Assembly (NCBI GenBank): GCA_021795795.1
Contig: JAJYPA010000217.1
Span: forward strand, 1-12,369
Direction of reading: 5' to 3'
DNA: 12,369 bases
DNA from: Pseudomonadota bacterium
Lineage (GTDB): Bacteria > Pseudomonadota > Gammaproteobacteria > Halothiobacillales > Halothiobacillaceae
Below are positions 6,723-12,369 of the stretch, one piece after another (position 1 is the stretch's first letter; every line of letters starts with the position of its first letter). A model generated the notes under the pieces. The model was not told the DNA's origin and made no database searches. It worked only from the letters and a program-made list of their open reading frames with translations. The translations under genes were made by a program, and so were the position numbers.

Positions 6723-7547
6723 ATGCTGAATAAAAGATATTCAAACATCGCAGCGGGCCTTGTTTTGGTCATGGGCATGTTCGGTGGATTGACGGCGTGC
6801 ACCGCTACAAACCCAGTCTCCCCAGATAACCATACCAGCCAGATCGCGCTCGATTGGGCGGGCGGCTACTACAGCGCACTGGCCAGGAAATCAAGCGGGG
6901 AATCTAACGGGGAATCAAGCGAGCAAACGGACGGTGCCGTATCGCTCTGGCTTGCGCCCAATGGTGGTTATCGGCTGGACATTGAGAACATCAAAGACAT
7001 TCCACGGCAGTCCTACACGGGTAAGCTGAAGTGGATAGAAGGCAATGAAGTGGATTTGCTCGGCGCACCGCCCGAATACGCGCGCTGGCGCGTTCAGGAA
7101 AATCAACTGCGCAATGCCACCAAAGGCTGGACGGCGAAACACGTCCCCCCGCTCGTCGCGGCACTCGCGCTCCCCGATCAATGGACGCTCACGCAATTGG
7201 CCGAGGATCACAGTGATTTAACCCAAAAGCCGCCCGAATTGACGTTCAACATGGCGCAACGGGTGTTTGGATTCGATGGCTGCAATCGAATGATGGGGCG
7301 TTATCAGCTTGATGCGGATGGCAAACTATCATTCAAGCCACTTGCAGGCACACTCATGGCCTGCATGGAGCCCACGCCCGAGCAGGCTTTCCGCGCCATG
7401 CTGGAGCTCGTCGCCGATGCCAGGATTCAAGGGGAAACTCTTGTGTTTTTTGCAGCCGATGGCAAGAAACTGGCTCAATTTCGCGCCACCAGCTCCCAGG
7501 CATTTCCGTCCACATCCCGGCAGAATAACGCATCCCGTCCAGAGTGA
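6723..7547 (+). CDS. Lipoprotein with NlpE-like N-terminal domain and C-terminal META domain
   Basis: The 274-residue product starts at ATG 6723, five bases after AGGAG (6713-6717). It has a lipoprotein signal peptide with lipobox L-T-A-C, the modified cysteine being C26, and the next residue T favours outer-membrane sorting. Residues about 40-140 resemble the NlpE N-terminal beta-barrel: GGYYSAL, a V-S-L-W-L strand, NGGYRLDI, then YTGKLKW and WRVQENQL. The CxxC motif normally following the first strand is absent; a Ser/Gly/Glu-rich four-residue repeat sits there. Residues about 155-255 form a META (HslJ-like) domain: QWTLTQL, FGFDGCNRMMGRY, LAGTLMACM and an LVFFAADGKKLAQF end. META proteins are linked to stress and envelope functions, but no reaction is established. 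A tail of about 20 residues overlaps the convergent VOC gene. Domain calls are from motif recognition only. Confidence 0.82.
   Translation: MLNKRYSNIAAGLVLVMGMFGGLTACTATNPVSPDNHTSQIALDWAGGYYSALARKSSGESNGESSEQTDGAVSLWLAPNGGYRLDIENIKDIPRQSYTGKLKWIEGNEVDLLGAPPEYARWRVQENQLRNATKGWTAKHVPPLVAALALPDQWTLTQLAEDHSDLTQKPPELTFNMAQRVFGFDGCNRMMGRYQLDADGKLSFKPLAGTLMACMEPTPEQAFRAMLELVADARIQGETLVFFAADGKKLAQFRATSSQAFPSTSRQNNASRPE
6889..6924 (+). repeat. Three in-frame 12-bp tandem units in the lipoprotein gene
   Basis: Three adjacent units, AATCAAGCGGGG, AATCTAACGGGG and AATCAAGCGAGC, encode S-S-G-E, S-N-G-E and S-S-E-Q at about residues 57-68 of the lipoprotein. They are in frame, so gain or loss of a unit would change loop length without a frameshift. 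They occupy the loop that carries the CxxC pair in NlpE. Confidence 0.75.
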
Positions 7548-7876
7548 GAGCGGGTAAACGGCCAATTCAACGCGCCCAGCCGTTGCGCGAAGGGCTCCGT
7601 TGCACGCACCCGCAGTGCGACATGCCGATCCCGTCCGCCATGCGCGGGCCGGTTCGCCACAGGATCGGGATTTGGCAACTGCAACAAATGCAAGTCCACG
7701 CCATCGCTTAACTTGAGCCAAGCACCCGGAAAACCGAGTTCTGGCCGATCAATCAACCGCAATCCGAGTACCTGCCGATAAAACGGCAGAGCCGCGGCCA
7801 CATCGGCAACCACGACACTGATGTGATCCACGCCCAGTAATTCAATTGCTGCGGCCTGATTCATCCCATCGCCCAT
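7475..7876 (-). CDS. VOC-fold (glyoxalase/bleomycin-resistance superfamily) protein
   Basis: A small cytoplasmic VOC protein of 133 residues; the substrate cannot be told from sequence. The paired beta-alpha-beta-beta-beta pattern is visible: LGVDHISVVVADVAAALPFYRQVLG at the start, a middle strand LHLLQLP, then RHVALRV and the end CRDVDGNAWELV. Likely metal ligands are H18, H85 and E128, with H63 as a further candidate, so a metal-dependent enzyme such as a lyase or dioxygenase-like protein is plausible. The start at 7876 is chosen because AGGAAG lies eight bases upstream; ATG 7864 is an alternative. The frame is open to 8155, but that part overlaps dapC and lacks family similarity. The 3' end overlaps the lipoprotein gene by 73 bp tail to tail. 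It is divergent from dapC with 58 bp between starts. Confidence 0.85.
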   Translation of the reverse strand: MGDGMNQAAAIELLGVDHISVVVADVAAALPFYRQVLGLRLIDRPELGFPGAWLKLSDGVDLHLLQLPNPDPVANRPAHGGRDRHVALRVRATEPFAQRLGALNWPFTRSHSGRDALFCRDVDGNAWELVARN

Positions 7877-7917
7877 CGCGTATACTTCCTGCCTTGTGTT
7901 ACCCAATTCTTCCTCCC

Positions 7918-7951
7918 ATGAATCCTGATCTGATATGAATCCTGATCTGAC
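7918..7951 (+). repeat. 17-bp tandem duplication over the dapC start codon, creating a six-codon minigene
   Basis: ATGAATCCTGATCTGAT at 7918-7934 is followed directly by ATGAATCCTGATCTGAC at 7935-7951 (16 of 17 identical). Because 17 is not a multiple of three, the upstream ATG opens another frame and encodes M-N-P-D-L-I before TGA at 7936-7938. That stop overlaps the dapC ATG as ATGA. No clear Shine-Dalgarno precedes either ATG; the bases before the first are pyrimidine-rich. The minigene could couple translation or could be silent. Confidence 0.9.
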
Positions 7952-9140
7952 CCGCCTGCACCCGTACCCTTTCGAAAAACTGGCCGAGCTCAAGGCTGGG
8001 ATTTCGCCCGCCACTTCAGACAAACCCATCGCCCTGTCGATTGGCGAGCCGCAACACGCGCCGCCCGCTGTCGCCTTGCGCGCCATGGCCGACTCACTCG
8101 GCGGTCTGTCGCGATACCCGCTCACCAAGGGTGAACGCAGCCTGCGCGAGACCATCGGGCATTGGTTGACGCGGCGCTTTGCGCTCGAACACGGACTGGT
8201 CGATCCGGATCGTCATGTGCTCCCGGTAGCGGGCACGCGCGAAGCCCTGTTCTCGTTCGCTCAAGCTGTGGTGGCGCGCCCGGAAGATCCCGCCGCCCCG
8301 CGCCCGGTGGTGCTGATGCCTAACCCGTTCTACCAGATTTACGAAGGCGCCGCTCTGCTGGCCGGAGCCGAACCCTATTATTACCCGACGACCAGCGATA
8401 CCGACTTTTTACCCGACTTTGCCGCCATACCGGCCGAAATCTGGGCACGTGCGCAGTTGATATACGTTTGCTCGCCCGGAAATCCGAGCGGGGCCGTGAT
8501 CGATCGCGCGCGCATCAAGACGCTGTTCGATCTGGCCGATCGCCATGATGTAGTGATTGCCGCCGATGAATGCTATTCCGAAATTTATTTTAATGAAGAC
8601 GCGCCGCCGGTCGGCTTCATGCAGGCAGCCCATGAACTGGGGCGAAGCGACTTCAACCGCCTGGTGATCTTTCACAGTCTCTCGAAGCGCTCCAATCTAC
8701 CCGGCCTGCGCTCCGGCTTTGTGGCGGGTGATGCCGACATTCTGGCCCGCTACCTCAAATACCGCACTTATCAGGGCTGCGCGCTCTCGCTCCCCGTGCA
8801 GATGACCAGCATCGCCGCATGGAACGACGAAGCGCACGTGCAGGAAAACCGCCAGCATTACCGTGAAAAATTCGACGCCGTACTGGACATCCTCGCCCCG
8901 GTTCTACCGGTACAGCGACCGGATGCCGGTTTTTATCTTTGGACGGATGTCGGCGGCGACGAACTTGGCTTCACCCGTGATTTGTTCGCGGAGCAGGCTA
9001 TTACCGTGCTGCCCGGACGCTTCCTTTCACGCCCGTTCGAAAACCAAGACCCCGGCGTCGGCTTCGTGCGCATGGCGCTGGTTGCCGAGTTGATCGATTG
9101 CGTGGATGCCGCCCAACGGATTCGGGCGTTTCTAAGCTAA
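7935..9140 (+). CDS. dapC: N-succinyldiaminopimelate aminotransferase DapC
   Basis: DapC is a pyridoxal-phosphate enzyme that transfers an amino group from glutamate to N-succinyl-2-amino-6-ketopimelate, in the succinylase route to diaminopimelate and lysine. The 401-residue protein is a class I/II fold-type I aminotransferase. It shows AGTREALF (phosphate cup), NPFYQIYEGA, CSPGNPSG, ADECYSEIYF, and the PLP lysine K251 in SLSKRSNLPGLRSGF. A substrate-binding arginine lies in GFVRMAL near the C-terminus. The N-terminus MNPDLTRLHPYPFEKL is typical of proteobacterial DapC rather than ArgD. dapD, for the preceding step, lies 3.1 kb downstream, which supports the assignment. The start at 7935 is dictated by that N-terminus; the start codon lies in a tandem duplication, and a TATACT at 7881-7886 could be a -10 element although no good -35 is seen. 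Confidence 0.93.
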   Translation: MNPDLTRLHPYPFEKLAELKAGISPATSDKPIALSIGEPQHAPPAVALRAMADSLGGLSRYPLTKGERSLRETIGHWLTRRFALEHGLVDPDRHVLPVAGTREALFSFAQAVVARPEDPAAPRPVVLMPNPFYQIYEGAALLAGAEPYYYPTTSDTDFLPDFAAIPAEIWARAQLIYVCSPGNPSGAVIDRARIKTLFDLADRHDVVIAADECYSEIYFNEDAPPVGFMQAAHELGRSDFNRLVIFHSLSKRSNLPGLRSGFVAGDADILARYLKYRTYQGCALSLPVQMTSIAAWNDEAHVQENRQHYREKFDAVLDILAPVLPVQRPDAGFYLWTDVGGDELGFTRDLFAEQAITVLPGRFLSRPFENQDPGVGFVRMALVAELIDCVDAAQRIRAFLS

Positions 9141-9146
9141 AAAGAA

Positions 9147-9165
9147 CCTCTGATTTAATCAGGGG
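9147..9165 (+). terminator. Hairpin just after dapC, possible weak terminator
   Basis: CCTCTGAT (9147-9154) can pair with ATCAGGGG (9158-9165) with one T-G wobble and a three-base loop, beginning seven bases after the dapC stop. There is no T-run behind it, so intrinsic termination would be weak. It lies immediately outside the left inverted repeat of the mobile-element candidate. Confidence 0.35.
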
Positions 9166-9169
9166 CTCC

Positions 9170-9570
9170 CTTAGAAGCTGTTAACAAAATCAAAAGTCTT
9201 CCAGACAGCACCATGCTAAACGAAGTGGGAGAATCCCCTTTGGGGCCGCCCTGGACTGACCTGTGGAGGCCAGGGGAATGGGCCATGGATGGCCAATTCA
9301 GCCTCGCCGTGACAGGAAGTCACGTCGAGGCGACCCTGCTGGATCAGGTAAGGCCAGGGGTTGCCCGAAGGGCCGGCCCCATGGGGCGTGTTTCTTTCCC
9401 CCTTTCTTTGCACGAGCAAAGAAAGGGGGCGCCCGCATGCGATCTCAGTGGATCGAAGAACGGGGCGTTTGGCGGGCGAAACAACACAAGCCTGTCTTGA
9501 AACCCATTGAAAGACTGTTGAAGGTTTGATCGCGTCCGTTTTAAGCTTGATTTCGTAAACACCCTCTAAG
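9170..9570. mobile_element. 401-bp MITE-like element with 24-bp terminal inverted repeats
   Basis: The left end 9170-9193 (CTTAGAAGCTGTTAAC then AAAATCAA) matches the reverse complement of the right end 9547-9570 at 20 of 24 positions. Inside the outer bases, TA dinucleotides at 9172-9173 and 9567-9568 flank ends starting GAAGCTGTT and GAGGGTGTT. This would fit a TA target duplication, as made by IS630/Tc1 and some IS5-family transposases. No transposase gene is inside; the frames present are short and unlike known proteins. The interior holds a 6-bp stem at 9281-9294, a two-part stem at 9301-9331, the palindrome GCCCCATGGGGC at 9376-9387, and a 14-bp perfect hairpin at 9398-9429. It fills nearly all of the dapC-dadA gap, from 29 bp after dapC to 5 bp before the last base of the dadA stop. 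A non-autonomous element or IS remnant is inferred. Confidence 0.6.
9398..9429. repeat. Perfect 14-bp hairpin with ACGA loop
   Basis: CCCCCTTTCTTTGC (9398-9411) is fully complementary to GCAAAGAAAGGGGG (9416-9429), with loop ACGA. From memory, similar CTTTCTTTGCAC...GCAAAGAAAG hairpins occur between genes in many proteobacteria. It lies between convergent genes dapC and dadA and could block read-through from either side, although no T-run follows on either strand. Confidence 0.85.
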
Positions 9571-9575
9571 TCCGA

Positions 9576-10844
9576 TCATACTTTGGATGAATCCACCCCG
9601 TTTTCCATCATCATGCCCGCCACCATCTCAGCTGTGGCGGCAGACAAGGTCCACCCCAGGTGGCCGTGGCCGGTGCTGTAATACACGTTGCCATGTCGAC
9701 CTCGCCCGACCCGCGGCATCATGTTCGGCATCATCGGGCGCAAACCTGCCCAGGGAATGACCTGCCGCGTATTGATCTCGGGGAAATTGGCCTGAACCCA
9801 ATCGACCAGCGGTTTGATTCGATCGGCTCGAATATCCCGGTTATAACCGTTGAACTCCGCCGTACCGGCAACTCGCAACCGATCACTGCCCACACTTCCC
9901 GTTGAATGCCCCGCAAAGCGGCTGGACACGAGCTTGGTTTCATCGTCCAACAGGCTGACATTCGGCGCAGCCTGCTGGCTTTGCTCATCCGTCAGCGGCA
10001 CGGTAATCGAATACCCTTTGACCGGGTAGACATTCAACCGATCGCCCAAGGCAGTGGCCAATTTTCGGCTATGCACCCCTGCACAAATCACCACGCCATC
10101 AAAAGTCAGCGTCTGCGGTGCAGTCGAACCCGGCAATTCTTCTGCGTCGATCTCGATTGTTTGCCCCGCGTGGCGGACGGCCATAACTTCACAATTCCAC
10201 AGGAAGCAAGCCCCCAATCGCTCGGCCGCGGCCGCGAGACCGTTCGAGTACTTGTGGATATCCCCGCTGGCATCGCTTTCCGTGAAATAGCCCCCGTAAA
10301 ACTGCCCTTTAAGCGTCGGTTCGATCGCTCGTATTTCTTCCGGCGTTACCGCCCGGCGTGGCAACCCGCCAGCAGCCAGCAGCTTCGACACCCGCCCCGC
10401 GTGTTCAAACCCCGCTCGTGAACGGTAAAAATGCAGGATACCTTGCCTCTTCAAATCGAAATCGATCTGTTCTTGTTCCGCCCAGTCGAACAGATACTGC
10501 CGCGCGGCAATCGCAAGGCGTGTCGTCTCAATGGTATTTCGCTTATAGTGCGGCACATTGGCGACAAACTCGGCAAACCAGCTCAACTTGTGCCAACTCG
10601 GTTTGGGATTCACCAGCAAGGGTGCGTCCGGGCGCATCATCCATTGCACCCCATGCAAAATCGTGGACCAACTGTTCCACACCTCCGCATTCGAAGCCGA
10701 AAGCTGACCACCATTGGCATACGACGTCTCCATCGCGGCATAGCGGTTCTTTTCAAAAACCGTCACCGCAAAGCCGCGCTTGACCAACGCGTAGGCCGTC
10801 GTCACACCCGTAATTCCACCACCAATAACCGCTATTGATCGCAT
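9576..10844 (-). CDS. dadA: D-amino-acid dehydrogenase, small-subunit type (DadA-like FAD oxidoreductase)
   Basis: DadA-type enzymes oxidise D-amino acids (D-alanine best known) to keto acids at the inner face of the cytoplasmic membrane, passing electrons to the respiratory chain. The 422-residue protein starts at ATG 10844, eleven bases after AGGAGG. A frame extending to 10901 would place residues before the FAD-binding strand without family support. The dinucleotide motif is VIGGGITGVTTAYAL with GGGITG at 8-13, followed by ETSYANGGQLSASNAEVW. The C-terminal FAD-closing part reads GLRPMMPNMMPRVGR and STGHGHLGWTLS, which closely parallels E. coli DadA. Length is near the usual 432. No alanine racemase (dadX) gene is adjacent, so the true substrate could be another D-amino acid or glycine-like amine. 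The gene is convergent with dapC across the mobile-element candidate and divergent from the porin. Confidence 0.88.
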   Translation of the reverse strand: MRSIAVIGGGITGVTTAYALVKRGFAVTVFEKNRYAAMETSYANGGQLSASNAEVWNSWSTILHGVQWMMRPDAPLLVNPKPSWHKLSWFAEFVANVPHYKRNTIETTRLAIAARQYLFDWAEQEQIDFDLKRQGILHFYRSRAGFEHAGRVSKLLAAGGLPRRAVTPEEIRAIEPTLKGQFYGGYFTESDASGDIHKYSNGLAAAAERLGACFLWNCEVMAVRHAGQTIEIDAEELPGSTAPQTLTFDGVVICAGVHSRKLATALGDRLNVYPVKGYSITVPLTDEQSQQAAPNVSLLDDETKLVSSRFAGHSTGSVGSDRLRVAGTAEFNGYNRDIRADRIKPLVDWVQANFPEINTRQVIPWAGLRPMMPNMMPRVGRGRHGNVYYSTGHGHLGWTLSAATAEMVAGMMMENGVDSSKV

Positions 10845-11004
10845 GAATCGATGTCCCTCCTCAGTTACCACGAACGTGATGGCAACAACACAGCAGAACA
10901 AGCCCGGAACGTGCCCGGAAAAGACAAGTCATAGCGTAACTTACTCCTGCGATCGATCCAGCCCCCGATGCAAAAATATTCAGCCGACAATACAAAAAAG
11001 AAAT

Positions 11005-11023
11005 GAGACTGATTATCATTGCA
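11005..11023. promoter_or_regulatory. Candidate Fur box upstream of the porin gene
   Basis: GAGACTGATTATCATTGCA matches the 19-bp Fur consensus (GATAATGAT-A/T-ATCATTATC) at 14 positions, including an unbroken run of eleven (TGATTATCATT). It ends four bases before the porin ATG at 11028, so a bound repressor would cover the ribosome-binding region or lie downstream of the promoter. The divergent dadA start is about 160 bp away. The match is suggestive only. The region 10845-11027 shows no clear -35/-10 pair. Confidence 0.42.
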
Positions 11024-11027
11024 ATCC

Positions 11028-12212
11028 ATGAATAAACCCTCCCGCCCCAAACTCATTGCCGCACTCTGTTTGATCGGCACATTGATCGTCGGCCATACCG
11101 CAAAAGCCGACGACAACATCGACCCGATCATTGGCTCGGAGGAAATGCAGGATCTATCCCCGCCCACGGCTGCCAGCCACGCACCGCCATTGGACGAATC
11201 ACAGATTTTTTCTCTATACGGCCACTGGGACACCGATTGGGTGAATAATCTCTCCGGCGGTATTCGTCGCGGCAACGCGCTCGATAGCGTCGCGGTGGGC
11301 GGTTTTACCCTAAAGGGAGATCGTCTTGGTCTGCCCAACAGCGTGTTCAATTTCTCACTCATGGCGACTCGCGTGGGCGATGCCAATGCACAATTGATCG
11401 GCGCAGACACCAACCCGAGTAATATCGAGGGCAATCGAAATGCGCTGGTGCTCAACACCGCATTCTGGCAACAGAACTGGTTGAACTCATCTCATATTGG
11501 TCTGAACACCCGATTGGGTGTATTCGATTTGAACGCTGAATTCGACAGCACGGACAGCGCCACGCAATTGCTGAATAGTTCGTTTGGAATCGACCCGACG
11601 CTCACCGACAATTTCGCCGCATCGACATTCCCCAAGAACGGCACCGGGCTCGTGACCAGCATCGGCAGCGCCACCAATCCGGATACCGCTCCCTTCGCAG
11701 TAAAGGTCGGGTTGATTCAAGGCGATGTCGATCAACAAACCCGGCCATTCTCTCAAGGCGTTTTGAACATCGCTGAAGGCCAATGGCGACCACGCGAGGG
11801 TACGGCCATCAAACTCGGCGGCTGGCAAAAACGAGGCAATGGCCAGCCGGATCTGCGCGGCGGCTATCTCAGTGCCGAAACGCCGCTCAGTTCAAGGCAA
11901 CACCAGCAAATCAGCGGCTTTATTCGCGCCAGCTTTGCCTCTGGCATGGATGCACAAGCCACCGGAGCGAACCGATACCTTGGCGCAGGCCTCAATTGGC
12001 AAGCACCGTTCTCGCATCGACCGGACGATTACCTCACGCTCGGTGCGGCCACACTGCATCTAAATCACAGCGGCGATAACGAGCGGCTGCTGGAAGTGGC
12101 CTACATTGCGCGAATCACCCCGCGCATCTTTCTGCAACCCGACGTGCAATACATCCAACATTGCAACCAGCCCGATACCTGGGTGGCTATTGTCCGCCTG
12201 CATCTTGAATAA
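11028..12212 (+). CDS. OprB-family outer-membrane porin
   Basis: This resembles carbohydrate-selective porins of the OprB family, outer-membrane beta-barrels that pass small sugars or other polar solutes. The 394-residue product starts at ATG 11028 (an in-frame TTG at 11019 is less likely). It has a signal peptide: basic N-terminus, hydrophobic LIAALCLIGTLIVG, and likely cleavage after A-K-A at about residue 27. Family signatures are visible in the first half: SLYGHWDTDWVNNLSGG, and LGVFDLNAEFDSTDSATQLLNSSFGIDPTL starting at residue 163. The end has YIARITPRIFLQPDVQYIQH. The chain ends in R-L-H-L-E; the usual terminal aromatic residue of outer-membrane proteins is missing, which might slow assembly. 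The solute is unknown. A Fur-like site precedes the start codon. No transporter or catabolic genes for sugars are near. Confidence 0.82.
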   Translation: MNKPSRPKLIAALCLIGTLIVGHTAKADDNIDPIIGSEEMQDLSPPTAASHAPPLDESQIFSLYGHWDTDWVNNLSGGIRRGNALDSVAVGGFTLKGDRLGLPNSVFNFSLMATRVGDANAQLIGADTNPSNIEGNRNALVLNTAFWQQNWLNSSHIGLNTRLGVFDLNAEFDSTDSATQLLNSSFGIDPTLTDNFAASTFPKNGTGLVTSIGSATNPDTAPFAVKVGLIQGDVDQQTRPFSQGVLNIAEGQWRPREGTAIKLGGWQKRGNGQPDLRGGYLSAETPLSSRQHQQISGFIRASFASGMDAQATGANRYLGAGLNWQAPFSHRPDDYLTLGAATLHLNHSGDNERLLEVAYIARITPRIFLQPDVQYIQHCNQPDTWVAIVRLHLE

Positions 12213-12252
12213 TCACCGCCCGCATTCCCCACGCATTCCAATGGCAAGCTGT

Positions 12253-12258
12253 TAGAAT
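12253..12258 (+). promoter_or_regulatory. Candidate -10 element for dapD
   Basis: TAGAAT matches TATAAT at five of six positions and would give a transcript starting near 12265, about 27 bases before dapD. No convincing -35 hexamer is found 16-18 bp upstream, so this is a weak call. It lies in the 79-bp gap between porin and dapD, where no terminator for the porin gene is seen. Confidence 0.25.
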
Positions 12259-12291
12259 GTTGCATCGAAAAAACCTCCAGAGAGTGCCCAC

Positions 12292-12369
12292 ATGACCGAC
12301 CTCACCGCCCTGAAAAACACCATCGAAACCGCCTTTGAAGACCGGGCGAACATCACCCCGGCCGAGGCT
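12292..12369 (+). CDS. dapD: Tetrahydrodipicolinate N-succinyltransferase DapD (3' partial)
   Basis: Only the first 26 codons are inside the window. The N-terminus, with LKNTIETAFEDRANITPAEA, closely parallels E. coli DapD (LQNIIETAFERRAEITPA). DapD transfers a succinyl group from succinyl-CoA to tetrahydrodipicolinate, making the keto acid that DapC then aminates. The ATG at 12292 follows a GAG-rich stretch at 12279-12284. In many relatives dapC, dapD and dapE are adjacent; here dadA, a porin and a mobile-element candidate lie between dapC and dapD. The call rests on the N-terminal match and on dapC nearby. Confidence 0.85.
   Translation, partial: MTDLTALKNTIETAFEDRANITPAEA

Noticed and set aside
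7877..8155. N-terminal extension of the VOC protein to 8155
   Set aside because: It lies antisense to the start of dapC, has no family similarity, and a good start with AGGAAG exists at 7876.
9213..9562. Several frames of 60-95 residues inside the 401-bp element
   Set aside because: They run across hairpins and palindromes, overlap one another on both strands, and show no recognisable domain or transposase motif.
10845..10901. Extension of dadA to an upstream start at 10901
   Set aside because: The added 19 residues precede the FAD-binding strand with no family support, and AGGAGG lies inside this extension at a usable distance from ATG 10844.
1..12369. CRISPR array, tRNA/rRNA genes, toxin-antitoxin or phage-defence cassette
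   Set aside because: No regularly spaced repeats, no cloverleaf or rRNA signature, and no effector-type proteins were seen; every long frame is explained by the genes listed.

Overview
The window looks like a chromosomal stretch of a gammaproteobacterium with moderate to high GC. The gene set and protein similarity suggest a free-living, possibly sulfur-oxidising lineage such as Halothiobacillaceae, but that family guess rests on recall and is weak. Most genes are housekeeping: purine synthesis, nitrogen control and lysine/diaminopimelate synthesis, with an outer-membrane porin and a D-amino-acid dehydrogenase. The main novelty is in the non-coding DNA and in a few altered residues, not in a new gene cassette.

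Layout. Positions 1-1663 hold purE (5' end outside the window) and purK, a tight pair for carboxylation of aminoimidazole ribotide. A dispersed three-hairpin repeat (copy A, 1720-1918) follows, then an exported DUF4124 protein (2050-2874). The 243-bp gap after it contains a candidate NtrC enhancer (GCAC-N7-GTGC) and, about 140 bp downstream, a candidate sigma-54 promoter (GG-N10-GC). These lie ahead of ntrB and ntrC (3118-5732), which overlap by 4 bp, so the two-component system probably activates itself. A second repeat (copy B, 5751-5873) follows ntrC. Next come an orphan ParA-type ATPase (5957-6706) and a lipoprotein (6723-7547) that joins an NlpE-like domain to a META domain.

A small VOC-fold protein on the minus strand (7475-7876) overlaps the lipoprotein gene tail to tail. 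It is divergent from dapC (7935-9140), whose start codon sits in a 17-bp tandem duplication that creates a six-codon minigene. The gap from dapC to the convergent dadA (9576-10844, minus) is almost entirely a 401-bp non-autonomous mobile-element candidate. It has 24-bp imperfect terminal inverted repeats, flanking TA dinucleotides, and strong internal hairpins. An OprB-type porin (11028-12212) is divergent from dadA, with a Fur-box-like site just before its start codon. The window ends in the first 26 codons of dapD, so dadA, the porin and the element lie between two genes of the succinylase branch of lysine synthesis.

Points most worth checking are: the NtrB ATP-binding G1 box, which reads N-x-G-x-P instead of D-x-G-x-G; the repeat pair A/B with a compensatory base-pair change; the 401-bp element; and the duplicated dapC start.
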